Under the pieces are notes generated by a model. That model ran no database searches. It had not been told where the DNA came from and saw nothing but the letters and a program-made list of their open reading frames with translations. This document shows positions 1 through 7,447 of a stretch of DNA of 53,796 nt, one piece after another. Each line of letters starts with the position of its first letter. The first letter of the stretch is position 1. The position numbers and the translations under genes are program-made. The stretch lies in contig JAZQNN010000004.1 of the NCBI GenBank assembly GCA_045627365.1, positions 1 through 53,796 of the forward strand. Reading direction: 5' to 3'. This DNA is from RGIG5612 sp045627365 (GTDB lineage: Bacteria > Bacillota > Clostridia > Lachnospirales > Lachnospiraceae).

Positions 1-38
1 GTAACTACAATTTTCAGCATAGTACTTACTATTACCAT
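1..38 (-). CDS. Start of an unidentified gene running off the left edge
   Basis: Only the first 12 codons are visible (MVIVSTMLKIVV). The start is supported by a strong Shine-Dalgarno AAGGAGG a few bases upstream of the ATG at 38. The product cannot be identified. It lies just downstream of a broken recombinase, so it may belong to the same mobile element, but that is inference. Confidence 0.4.
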   Translation of the reverse strand, partial: MVIVSTMLKIVV

Positions 39-116
39 ACTGCCTCCTTACCGGCTGTCGGATATCTCCTGTTGCACGCCGTATTTATTTTTTATCAGAT
101 TAACACAAGATTTTCA

Positions 117-557
117 TTAAGTGAAGTGAGAGTTTTTATCATCTATGTATTCCTTATATCTTCTGTAAAATGTTGTAGGTTTTACTCCCATAATTTCTGC
201 AGCTTTTCTGATAGACATCTTCCCTTTTTGACACATGTCACAATAGTTTTCAAAACCTTTTGGCATATTTATCGGTTTCCGTCCCAATATTTTCCCTGAT
301 AATTTGGCGGCCGCAATACCTTCAGCCTGTCTCTGGTGTATAAATTCTCTTTCTGTCTGAGCAACATAGGCAAAAATCTGAAGTACAAGATCTGCGATAA
401 GTGTTCCTGTCAAATTTCCAGGATTGTTTCTTGTATCCAGCAGTTCCATATCCAGCACTTTTATGTCTGCCTTTATTTCTTTTGTAATCATTTGCCACTG
501 CACTAGGATATCCTCATAATTTCTCTCAAGCCTATCTATACTTTTGATTATTTGAAC
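117..557 (-). pseudogene. Serine recombinase (resolvase family), N-terminally truncated
   Basis: The frame reads KSIDRLERNYEDI, then a piece with LDMELLDTR, then YVAQTEREFIHQRQAEGIAAAK and GRKP, followed by a C-terminal helix-turn-helix ending PTTFYRRYKEY. These are the middle and the DNA-binding end of Tn3/Hin-type serine recombinases, which nick and religate DNA at resolution or inversion sites. The N-terminal part with the catalytic serine (about 60 residues) is absent, because an in-frame TGA at 558-560 precedes the homology. A GTG at 503 could start a shorter product, but that product would lack the active site. I call it a remnant of a transposon or integrative element. The A/T-rich codon use differs from the genes to its right, consistent with transfer. 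Confidence 0.85.
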
Positions 558-618
558 TCATTCTCCTCCAAAAAACCTTATAAAATCAACGTTTTTTGGA
601 CATTTTTTTAAAAAGTAA

Positions 619-855
619 CACGAAAGTAAAGCGAACCGCAGGGCAGGACTGAAACAGCGCTCCATCCACAAGATTCGTAAGACTTTCCTGAGCAAGCTCG
701 ACATGAGCAGGCTCTTCACCCTCGAGAAGATAAGGTCCATCGCAGGACATTCCAAGGATTCCATGGTGCTTTATACCAACTACTTCAACTACATTGAGGA
801 TGCTGAAGATATAAAAAACTGCACAGATTTTAATGAGGTCGTGGATTACGGGATG
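619..855 (+). pseudogene. Tyrosine recombinase/integrase, C-terminal remnant
   Basis: In frame from 619 the translation runs SKANRRAGLKQRSIHKIRKT, then LSKLDMSRLFTLEKIRSIAG, HSKDSMVLYTNYFNY. This matches the end of the catalytic domain of phage-type integrases: H-x-x-R (HKIR), the G-H pair (AGHS) and the nucleophilic tyrosine segment (LYTNYFNY). An in-frame TAA at 616 cuts off everything upstream, so the first catalytic arginine and the core-binding domain are missing. The frame stays open to 1188 only because of the GC-rich stretch and the antisense of tRNA-Ser. Its place about 260 bases from the 3' end of a tRNA gene is typical for an integrated element that has decayed. Confidence 0.8.
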
Positions 856-856
856 C

Positions 857-1067
857 CGGATGAACTGGCTGGAAGGAGGGCAAAATGCCCTGAAAAAATG
901 GAGGGATTTGAACAGGCCCTTCGGGCGTCAGCAAATCGCCTTCCCTTCCGGTCGGCTCTTTGGACGCCCTCTCAAAAACAGCTCGCTTCTTCCGCCACCG
1001 GCGGCGCTTCGCTGTTTTTGCCCGCGCCGGAACCGGCGCTTCGGGTTCTATTCCGGCTTGGCCGCTC
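857..1067. other. GC-rich, hairpin-rich stretch without a gene
   Basis: This stretch holds several short inverted repeats. The largest is 974-1019, with arms AAAAACAGC and GCTGTTTTT around a CCGCC/GGCGG core. Others include GGCCCTTCGGGC and GCCGGAACCGGC. Reading frames cross it on both strands, but they look like non-coding translation rich in Arg, Pro and Ser, and none has a ribosome binding site. At 900-913 it carries 14 bases identical to the T-arm region of the neighbouring tRNA-Ser. I see no gene in it. Confidence 0.6.
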
Positions 1068-1107
1068 AAAAAAAGAAGAACCCATGCTATGCATGAGTTC
1101 TTCTTTT
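1068..1107 (-). terminator. Intrinsic terminator of tRNA-Ser
   Basis: A long hairpin with arms around AAGAAGAAC-CATGC and GCATG-GTTCTTCTT lies directly after the tRNA on the minus strand. It is followed by an uninterrupted run of T on that strand. The stem is almost symmetrical, so it could also act on plus-strand transcription from the integrase remnant. Confidence 0.75.
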
Positions 1108-1110
1108 TCG

Positions 1111-1198
1111 CGGAGAAGGAGGGATTTGAACCCTCGCGCCGGTCACCCGACCTACACCCTTAGCAGGGGCGCCTCTTCGGCCTCTTGAGTACTTCTCC
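1111..1198 (-). tRNA. tRNA-Ser (anticodon GCT)
   Basis: On the minus strand the acceptor stem GGAGAAG/CTTCTCC closes a class II tRNA. The anticodon arm CGCCC-CTGCTAA-GGGTG gives anticodon GCT, which reads AGC and AGU. A long variable arm (GTCGGGTGACCGGC type) and the T-arm GGGTTCAAATCCC follow. The discriminator is G and CCA is not encoded. The long variable arm is the serine identity feature. Confidence 0.95.
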
Positions 1199-1293
1199 GG
1201 ATTCCAAAGTCTATTGACTCGGTATTCTTTTTTCGCCACAGTTTCGTGACGCAAATAGCATTTTACTAAAAGCGGTCTCCTTTGTCAATTGTA

Positions 1294-2520
1294 TTATTTC
1301 TTTTTATTAATTAATGTGGTAACGACAGAGCCGATTGCGGCTGCCGCCACTGCCACCACGATAGGAGCCCAGGGCTTTTGGGTAAATTCGCGGAATTTGC
1401 CCACGCTCTCAGGCTCTTCGACCGCTGCGTCATCGTGCTGAGCTTCTGTCGTCTCCGTTTCGATTTCCGGCTCGCTCTGATCAGTCTCATCTTTTGCCAT
1501 ATTCAGGAAGCCTTCCTGCGGCTGAATGGTGCCTGTCCTTGTATCATATCTGTAGAACTTATACTCACCGAATGCGAATCCATACAGCACGTACACTTCC
1601 TCTGCTGTTTTCGGGTAGAATGCCGCATTCGGATCGTTTTTCAGATACTCTGCAAATGCGTCAGGGTCCAGTGCCAATGCCTGCTTCATGGTGCCTGATA
1701 TTTCGATCTCTGTCTTCTTATATCCTTCCGGCAGTGTAAGTTCTTCCGGCAGATCCTTGACCCAGAATCCTGTGTCTGCGTAAACTATCGCAGCCACGCG
1801 TTTAAAAGATAAATCGTCGCCTTCTGCAAGCTCATAATATGCACTGTCGCCGCTTTCTTCGTCCTTCAGTACGAAGAATTTCTCGTTTGAATCCGGCCAC
1901 GTCATATACTCTATGTCAAGCTCGTCTCCTGCCTCGTTGGTATATACGGTCGTATCAAAGACAAATCCTTCAGGTGCCCAGAAGCCCTCTATATTTTCCG
2001 TTAATGAATACGTTTTCCCGTCGATCTCGACTTTCACCGGTTCCGGTACGTAGACGGTCTCGTACGTGTAATCAGACCCTCCTGAGTTCTCGCCGCCGCT
2101 GCTCGGCGCCGGAGTATATACTGACACATATATTGTGCGCGACCAGCCCGTCAGGTCTTCGTCATCGTACGATGCGCCCTGGTATGCGTAGACTGTGACT
2201 GATCCTTCGCCCTCCGAAAGACCTGAAACATTGACCCAGGCTGATGAATTATCGACAAATCCATCATTCGAAATATACGCGCTGACAGGGCCCGTTGTAG
2301 ATACGCTGAAGAATCCGACTGCATTCGACGCGCTTACGTAGAATCCCGAACTGCCGCCGACTGCGATGCTTAAGCTTCCCGCGCCCACGCTGAAGCCGCC
2401 TGCCGCCTCAGTTATGAAGGATGCCGCACCTGCTGCCAGGCAAAAGGCTATAAACGCAGCCAGCACTCCTGCAACGACCGAGAAAAGTCTTCTGTTTTTG
2501 TCTTTTTTAGCTTTGCTCAT
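1294..2520 (-). CDS. Membrane-anchored surface protein with Ig-like N-terminal region
   Basis: The 408-residue product has a signal/anchor segment at about 13-38. A Ser/Gly/Val-rich beta-sandwich-like region at about 40-135 resembles bacterial Ig-like modules. A Tyr/Glu/Asp-rich region of unknown fold spans 155-345, an acidic Thr/Glu linker 345-375, and a C-terminal hydrophobic helix about 383-403 ends in KKK, so it should sit in the membrane and face outward. Its start is 3 bases after the stop of the M14 carboxypeptidase gene upstream, which points to one transcript and translational coupling. No enzymatic motif is visible. A role as cell-surface partner or docking site for the secreted peptidase is possible, but this is inference only. 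Confidence 0.7.
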   Translation of the reverse strand: MSKAKKDKNRRLFSVVAGVLAAFIAFCLAAGAASFITEAAGGFSVGAGSLSIAVGGSSGFYVSASNAVGFFSVSTTGPVSAYISNDGFVDNSSAWVNVSGLSEGEGSVTVYAYQGASYDDEDLTGWSRTIYVSVYTPAPSSGGENSGGSDYTYETVYVPEPVKVEIDGKTYSLTENIEGFWAPEGFVFDTTVYTNEAGDELDIEYMTWPDSNEKFFVLKDEESGDSAYYELAEGDDLSFKRVAAIVYADTGFWVKDLPEELTLPEGYKKTEIEISGTMKQALALDPDAFAEYLKNDPNAAFYPKTAEEVYVLYGFAFGEYKFYRYDTRTGTIQPQEGFLNMAKDETDQSEPEIETETTEAQHDDAAVEEPESVGKFREFTQKPWAPIVVAVAAAAIGSVVTTLINKKK

Positions 2521-2522
2521 TT

Positions 2523-3842
2523 CTATTCTTCAAACAGTTTAGATGCTGCTATCCATGTGTTCTTATTTTTCGTGAAGATGCCCGGGAATTCCCAGCTCTT
2601 TACAGGGGCCTCACTCTTGCCGCTTTCGATCGTAAGCGACGGAATGCCCATTTCCCTGCTCATCCAGTCGCTGGACGCCGCGTAATTATCGTTGTAGGCC
2701 GAATCGATATAAAAGCCGTTTACTTTATTTATGGCGATCGCAAGCTGATAGGATGCATTGTACGTATACCCTTTCTGCCCGCATGCCCAGTAAAGGACTT
2801 CGCCCTGGCTGTGGAAGCACAACGCGCAGCGAACATTTTCAGTGTTCCGCACGAGGTCGGCCATTGCCTTGCTCTCGGCCTCCGATTCAGCCTTGCTTCC
2901 TTTATACCATCCGATCGACGGTGCCTGCCGTGAATAAATTGAGGACCACGCAGTGTCAAAGTTCCTGTTTACATCAACGCCCCTTGCGTTGGCCTTCCAG
3001 TGCTGAAGATATGTACTGAGCGAGTCGCTCGTATAACCGTACTTTTTGTCGCTCTGGTAGATCGCGTTGATGGTGTTCTTAAGGTTCTCGTCCCTTATGC
3101 CCTCAAGCCCTGATTGGCTGATGCTCACTCCGTCCGGGTTCAGCATCGGCACGATGTAAAGGCAGTAATTATCCAAAAAACTCTTAAACGTATTTCCGCC
3201 ATATGACGCTGACTCATAACCATCCAGATAATACTCAAGCGTTGCCATTACCAGCAAAGTATTGATGTATTCATTTCCATGGATCGAGCCCTCGATGATC
3301 ATGGAATTGGCAGCATTCCTGTTGCCGGCTATCGCAAGCATGACATCTCGTCCGTCAAGGGTTTTGCCAAGAGACCGGTAACTCAATAACTCCGGATATT
3401 TTGCCGACAAAGCATCCAGGTCGGAAACCATCATATCGTATGTGTATATCTCGTTATACTTCGACGAAATACCTGCCGGCTTATATGCCGCGCCGGTCGA
3501 GAGAATTATGTTCTTGATCCTCACATAGTCGAGCGCCGTGATCTGACCGTCAGCATTGGCATCGGCCGCGTAGATCTGCGCCGGAGCAGTGATCTGCAGC
3601 GTCTTGAGGATATATTTCTTAACAGCGATGTAATCGAGCGCCGTGATCTGACCGTCGCAGTTGGCATCTCCCCGGACATACGTGCCCTCGGGCACCTCCT
3701 CAAGGGGATTTTCTTCCTTCTCATCGGCCCAGGCCCTTACAGGGCACGAGGCCGCCTGCGTCATGATCACGCACATCGCCAGAACTACTATCGTAGCTAT
3801 CAGACGGATCCAATATTCACTTAAGCGGCGTGCTTGCTTCAT
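2523..3842 (-). CDS. Secreted M14 zinc carboxypeptidase with N-terminal dockerin
   Basis: The 439-residue product has a signal peptide (about 1-39) followed by two dockerin type I calcium-binding repeats at about 57-113, with DANCDGQITALDY and DANADGQITALDY as loop motifs. The rest is an M14 peptidase domain. Zinc ligands are His188 and Glu191 (SIHGNEY) and His344 (CFHSQG), the substrate arginine is in VNRNFD (about 293), and the general base is Glu406 (TIESGKS). M14 enzymes of this secreted type trim peptides, including cell-wall peptides. A dockerin normally plugs into a cohesin on a scaffold or surface protein; no cohesin is recognisable in this window. A GGAGAG ribosome site precedes the ATG. 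It lies 17 bases after the aminotransferase gene and 2 bases before the Ig-like protein gene. Confidence 0.88.
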   Translation of the reverse strand: MKQARRLSEYWIRLIATIVVLAMCVIMTQAASCPVRAWADEKEENPLEEVPEGTYVRGDANCDGQITALDYIAVKKYILKTLQITAPAQIYAADANADGQITALDYVRIKNIILSTGAAYKPAGISSKYNEIYTYDMMVSDLDALSAKYPELLSYRSLGKTLDGRDVMLAIAGNRNAANSMIIEGSIHGNEYINTLLVMATLEYYLDGYESASYGGNTFKSFLDNYCLYIVPMLNPDGVSISQSGLEGIRDENLKNTINAIYQSDKKYGYTSDSLSTYLQHWKANARGVDVNRNFDTAWSSIYSRQAPSIGWYKGSKAESEAESKAMADLVRNTENVRCALCFHSQGEVLYWACGQKGYTYNASYQLAIAINKVNGFYIDSAYNDNYAASSDWMSREMGIPSLTIESGKSEAPVKSWEFPGIFTKNKNTWIAASKLFEE

Positions 3843-3859
3843 GCACTCTCCTGTAAAGT

Positions 3860-5050
3860 TTATTTCAGGCCAAACTCCTCTGCCAGCTTGGCAAAGCCAG
3901 GTAAAGCCCTGATAATTGTATCATATGCAACACAATAAGCCAATCTTGCGTATCCTTTTCCTCCGAAGGAAACACCCGGAACTATCAGGATGTTATACTT
4001 CTTGGCAGCCTCACAGAAGGCTTCATCGTCTTCTATCGGTGACTTGATGAACAGGAAGAATGAACCCTGAGGCTCGATGCATGTGAAACCGAGATTTGTC
4101 AGTCCCTCATAGATCGCCTTGCGGTTCTTTTCATATCCGGCAAGATCGGTTTTGGCGTCGAGCAGTCTTGCGATCGCTCTCTGCATCAGTGAAGGCGCAT
4201 TAACAAATCCCAGGATACGGTTAGCGATAGAAGCGGCCGGAAGCATCTCGTCAAGTCCGTCCACTTCAGGGCTGAATGCAAGATATCCGATACGCTCGCC
4301 CGGCATGGAAAGAGTCTTGCTGAATGAATAACCTACTATGGTGTTCTTGTAGTAGTTAGGGATCCACGGCACCTTTACTCCGTCGTATACAAGCTCTCTG
4401 TAGGGCTCGTCTGAAATCAGGTAGATCGGTGCGCCGTACTCCTCTTCCTTGGCCTTCAGAACTTCTGCGATCATCGCGATATCGGCTTCGCCGTATACAA
4501 CGCCCGAAGGGTTGTTAGGTGAGTTGATGATCATCGCGCGGGTCTTGGCTGTGATTGCTTTCTCGAGATTTTCCCTGATCGGCATAAATGTACTCGGATC
4601 GGTCGGGACCGGTACGAGTACTCCGTCGAAGTTCGCAACGTAGCTTCTGTATTCGCCGAAAAACGGCATAAGCGTCAGGACCTCATCTCCCGGATTGAGG
4701 ATGACCTTAAGTACAACGTTCATGCCACCGGCTGCGCCGACAGTCATAAGGATGTGTTTCTCGGTATATTCCGTGCCGTACAGACCGTTCAGATGGTCTG
4801 CGACTTTCTTTCTTACGTCAGGAAAACCTGCGTTATTCATATAGCCGTGTACAAAGAGGCTGTCTTCTTCCTCCAGAACGCCCAGAATCGCCTTATTTAC
4901 CTCCGGAGGGGACGGGATGCTTGGATTGCCCAGGCTGAAGTCGAAAACGTTTTCTGCGCCCACTTTAGCGGCCATTTTCTGACCCTCTTCAAACATTGCT
5001 CTGATGGCTGAGCTCTTATTGACCATCTCTTTCATTTTGTTCGATACCAT
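3860..5050 (-). CDS. PLP-dependent aminotransferase, class I/II
   Basis: This is a fold-type I aminotransferase of 396 residues, the usual family length. Visible motifs are NSPNNPSG (176-183), the aspartate that pairs with the pyridine nitrogen in ISDEPY (about 214), the Schiff-base lysine in YSFSKTLSMPGERIGY (Lys245) and Arg253. It converts an amino acid to its 2-oxo acid using an acceptor such as 2-oxoglutarate. Its place at the end of a run of iorAB, a CoA ligase and an ACT protein suggests that it feeds aromatic or branched 2-oxo acids to IorAB; this substrate is inferred, not read from the sequence. AGGAGAA precedes the ATG at 5050 with good spacing. Confidence 0.9.
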   Translation of the reverse strand: MVSNKMKEMVNKSSAIRAMFEEGQKMAAKVGAENVFDFSLGNPSIPSPPEVNKAILGVLEEEDSLFVHGYMNNAGFPDVRKKVADHLNGLYGTEYTEKHILMTVGAAGGMNVVLKVILNPGDEVLTLMPFFGEYRSYVANFDGVLVPVPTDPSTFMPIRENLEKAITAKTRAMIINSPNNPSGVVYGEADIAMIAEVLKAKEEEYGAPIYLISDEPYRELVYDGVKVPWIPNYYKNTIVGYSFSKTLSMPGERIGYLAFSPEVDGLDEMLPAASIANRILGFVNAPSLMQRAIARLLDAKTDLAGYEKNRKAIYEGLTNLGFTCIEPQGSFFLFIKSPIEDDEAFCEAAKKYNILIVPGVSFGGKGYARLAYCVAYDTIIRALPGFAKLAEEFGLK

Positions 5051-5083
5051 CGTTAGTTCTCCTGTGAATATTTATGTAGAAGC

Positions 5084-5112
5084 GGCGGACACAAGTGTCC
5101 GCCTTTTTATTT
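5084..5112 (+). terminator. Intrinsic terminator pointing against the operon
   Basis: A perfect 9-bp stem (GGCGGACAC, loop AA, GTGTCCGCC) is followed on the plus strand by TTTTTATTTT. All genes around it are on the minus strand, where the hairpin is followed by GCTTCTAC rather than a T-run. It should therefore stop plus-strand (antisense) transcription. On the minus strand it would be a hairpin in the leader of the aminotransferase gene. Confidence 0.6.
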
Positions 5113-5116
5113 TATG

Positions 5117-5554
5117 TCAGTCAGTTCCTGCTCCGAGCTGATCCTCTGTAGCTACCTGATAACCTGCTGCCAGGATCCCGGCCTCCAGAGCATCCGGATC
5201 GTCCACCGCTATGACCATGTACGCAGCGCCCTGCTTGTGTCCGAAAATGGAATACATATATGAGATATTGATGTTCTCACTTGCTATTCCTGCGAGCATC
5301 TTATTCAAAGCGCCCGGCTCATCAGGGATCGCCGTTGCAACGACGCTCGTAATGCTGGTGATAAAGCCCTGCCCGTTAAGAACTTCTGCCGCCTTGTCGA
5401 CTTCAGCCGGAATCAGCCTTAAGATGCCGTAATCCGAAGTCTCGGCTATATTGATGGCCCGGATGTCCAGGCCGGCATTGGAAAGTGCCTGCGTGATCTC
5501 CGCTAACTGTCCTGCCCTGTTTTCAAGAAAAACCGAAAGTTGACGTATTGCCAT
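5117..5554 (-). CDS. ACT domain protein, tandem ACT repeats
   Basis: The 145-residue protein consists of two ACT-like halves. The first starts QLSVFLENRAGQLAEITQAL (about 4-23) and the second VATAIPDEPGALNKMLAGIA (about 72-91). ACT domains bind amino acids and usually regulate a partner enzyme. Stand-alone proteins of this type often sit next to phenylacetate-CoA ligase and indolepyruvate oxidoreductase genes, as here, so it may sense an aromatic or branched-chain amino acid for this pathway (inference). It follows the CoA ligase gene by 11 bases with an AAGGAGG ribosome site. Confidence 0.88.
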   Translation of the reverse strand: MAIRQLSVFLENRAGQLAEITQALSNAGLDIRAINIAETSDYGILRLIPAEVDKAAEVLNGQGFITSITSVVATAIPDEPGALNKMLAGIASENINISYMYSIFGHKQGAAYMVIAVDDPDALEAGILAAGYQVATEDQLGAGTD

Positions 5555-5565
5555 GGCTGCCCTCC

Positions 5566-6867
5566 TTACACTAAATTACGTTTGTCAATTACTCTGACTG
5601 CCTTGCCCTCGCTGCGTGCGATGCTCTTCGGAGCGACCAGACGCACCTTGACGTAGATTCCAAGCATTGCCTTAAGGTCCGCAACAAGCTGTTTCTCGCG
5701 CTCGGTGATCTTGCCGAGGTTGTCGGAGAATGTTTCAGGCGTCATTTCAACCAACACATCCAATGTGTCCGAATAGCCGACACGGTCGACGATGATCTGG
5801 TAATTTGCCGTGTAACCCTGCTCGATGAGTACGCTCTCTATCTGTGACGGGAAAACATTGACGCCCTTGACTACCATCATGTCGTCGCTTCTTCCCATCG
5901 GCTTGGCCATCTTGATAAATGTTCTTCCGCATGAGCACTTCTCGCGGCTCAGTACGCAGATGTCTCGTGTGCGGTATCTTAGAAGCGGAAATGCCTCTTT
6001 GGTAAGAGACGTAAATACAAGCTCGCCCTTGCTGCCTTCCGGAAGTACTTCTCCGGTTATCGGGTCGATGATCTCGGCGATGAAGTTATCTTCATTGATG
6101 TGCATGCCGTGCTGCTCGCTGCATTCGAAGGCCACGCCCGGTCCGCTGATCTCAGTCAGACCGTAAATATCGTAAGCCTTGATGCCGAGTTTGTTCTGTA
6201 TGTCGATGCGCATTTCCTCGCTCCAGGCTTCTGCACCGAATATGCCGGCCTTGAGTTTGAGCTTATCTTTCAGTCCCTGTTCTGTTACGCATTCCGCAAG
6301 ATAACCTGCATACGAAGGTGTGCAGCACAGGACCGTTGCTTCCATATCGATCAGGAACTGCAGCTGTCTGTCGGTATTGCCCGAGGACATGGGGATCGTA
6401 AGGCATCCGAGTGTGTGGCTGCCGCCGTCGATACCGGCACCGCCTGTAAAAAGTCCGTATCCGTAGCTGATCTGGCAGATGTCATCCGGCGTTGCGCCTG
6501 CTGCCACAAGAGCTCTCGCGCAGCATCTGTTCCACATATCGAGGTCGTTTTGCGTATAGTACGCAACAACGCGTCTGCCTGTCGTACCGGATGTGCTGTG
6601 GACCCTTACGCAGTCGCGAAGCGGAACCGCAAGGAGTCCCTTCGGATAGCACTCACGAAGATCGTCCTTCTTGAGGAACGGAAGCTTGTGAAGGTCCTCT
6701 ATTCCGTGAATATCCTCAGGCGTTACGCCCGCCTCCTGCATTTTCTGCCTGTAATACGCTACGTTGTCGTAAGCGTGACGTACCTGCCTGACCAGGCGCT
6801 CACTTTGGAGTGCCTTAAGCTGTGGGACAGGCATTGTCTCTATTTCAGGATCAAAATACTTAGTCAT
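5566..6867 (-). CDS. Phenylacetate-CoA ligase-like adenylate-forming enzyme
   Basis: The 433-residue protein has the length of PaaK. It shows the phosphate-binding loop STSGTTGRR (91-99), YGLTEISGPG, the RTRDIC segment and a small C-terminal domain ending in SEGKAVRV. PaaK enzymes join aryl acetates to CoA via an acyl-adenylate. Beside iorAB the enzyme may run in the reverse, ATP-yielding direction, or activate aryl acids from the medium; the sequence does not decide this. Its ATG overlaps the stop of iorB by one base (TAATG), so the two are translationally coupled. Confidence 0.9.
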   Translation of the reverse strand: MTKYFDPEIETMPVPQLKALQSERLVRQVRHAYDNVAYYRQKMQEAGVTPEDIHGIEDLHKLPFLKKDDLRECYPKGLLAVPLRDCVRVHSTSGTTGRRVVAYYTQNDLDMWNRCCARALVAAGATPDDICQISYGYGLFTGGAGIDGGSHTLGCLTIPMSSGNTDRQLQFLIDMEATVLCCTPSYAGYLAECVTEQGLKDKLKLKAGIFGAEAWSEEMRIDIQNKLGIKAYDIYGLTEISGPGVAFECSEQHGMHINEDNFIAEIIDPITGEVLPEGSKGELVFTSLTKEAFPLLRYRTRDICVLSREKCSCGRTFIKMAKPMGRSDDMMVVKGVNVFPSQIESVLIEQGYTANYQIIVDRVGYSDTLDVLVEMTPETFSDNLGKITEREKQLVADLKAMLGIYVKVRLVAPKSIARSEGKAVRVIDKRNLV

Positions 6868-7445
6868 TACTTAGCATTCCTTCCAAGGCTGAATGCCTTA
6901 AGATTAATGTCTTTGAGTTTTTCAGGAACGCTCGAAGCTACGCCGTCAAGCCATTCCTCTTCTGTGATCTCCGTAAGGATATTGGACAGACGTCCGCACA
7001 GAACGATGTTAACAGCCTTGCTGCTTCCTGCTTCCTCTGCGAGTGTCAGGGCGTTGAATGCATCAATGTTGATGCCCTTGTCTGCCATCTTGCCTGCCAG
7101 ATTCTCAGGATACTGAGCAGCGCCTGTGATGACCGGCATCGGGTTGGTCTCCTGGGTATTGGTGACAATAACTCCGTCCGGGCTCAGGTACTCGCTCCAC
7201 CTTGCGGCCTCCATTACCTCAAATGACAGGATGATGTCAGCCTCGCCCTTATCGATAATAGGTGAATATACCTTCTCGCCGTAGCGTACATACGTTACAA
7301 CGCTGCCGCCGCGCTGGCTCATTCCGTGAACCTCGCTGACTTTAACGTCATAGCCCTTCTGTATGAGAAGCTTGCCCACTAATTTGCTGGCAAGCAGTGT
7401 TCCCTGTCCGCCTACGCCGACGATCATAATGTTCTTAGTCTTCAT
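6867..7445 (-). CDS. iorB: Indolepyruvate:ferredoxin oxidoreductase, beta subunit
   Basis: The 192-residue protein begins NIMIVGVGGQGTLLASKLVG, the nucleotide-binding start typical of the gamma/beta-type subunit of 2-oxoacid:ferredoxin oxidoreductases. It continues with SEVHGMSQRGGSV, another family motif. With IorA it oxidatively decarboxylates aryl pyruvates (indolepyruvate, phenylpyruvate, hydroxyphenylpyruvate) to aryl-acetyl-CoA and passes electrons to ferredoxin in the cytoplasm. The gene follows iorA with a 2-base gap and overlaps the CoA ligase gene by one base. Confidence 0.93.
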   Translation of the reverse strand: MKTKNIMIVGVGGQGTLLASKLVGKLLIQKGYDVKVSEVHGMSQRGGSVVTYVRYGEKVYSPIIDKGEADIILSFEVMEAARWSEYLSPDGVIVTNTQETNPMPVITGAAQYPENLAGKMADKGINIDAFNALTLAEEAGSSKAVNIVLCGRLSNILTEITEEEWLDGVASSVPEKLKDINLKAFSLGRNAK

Positions 7446-7447
7446 GA

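Noticed and set aside
856..1188. Continuation of the integrase frame through the tRNA region
   Set aside because: It crosses a hairpin block and the antisense of tRNA-Ser; homology ends near 855.
6100..7116. Long plus-strand open frame of 338 codons
   Set aside because: Antisense to the PaaK-like and iorB genes; no motifs, unlikely composition.
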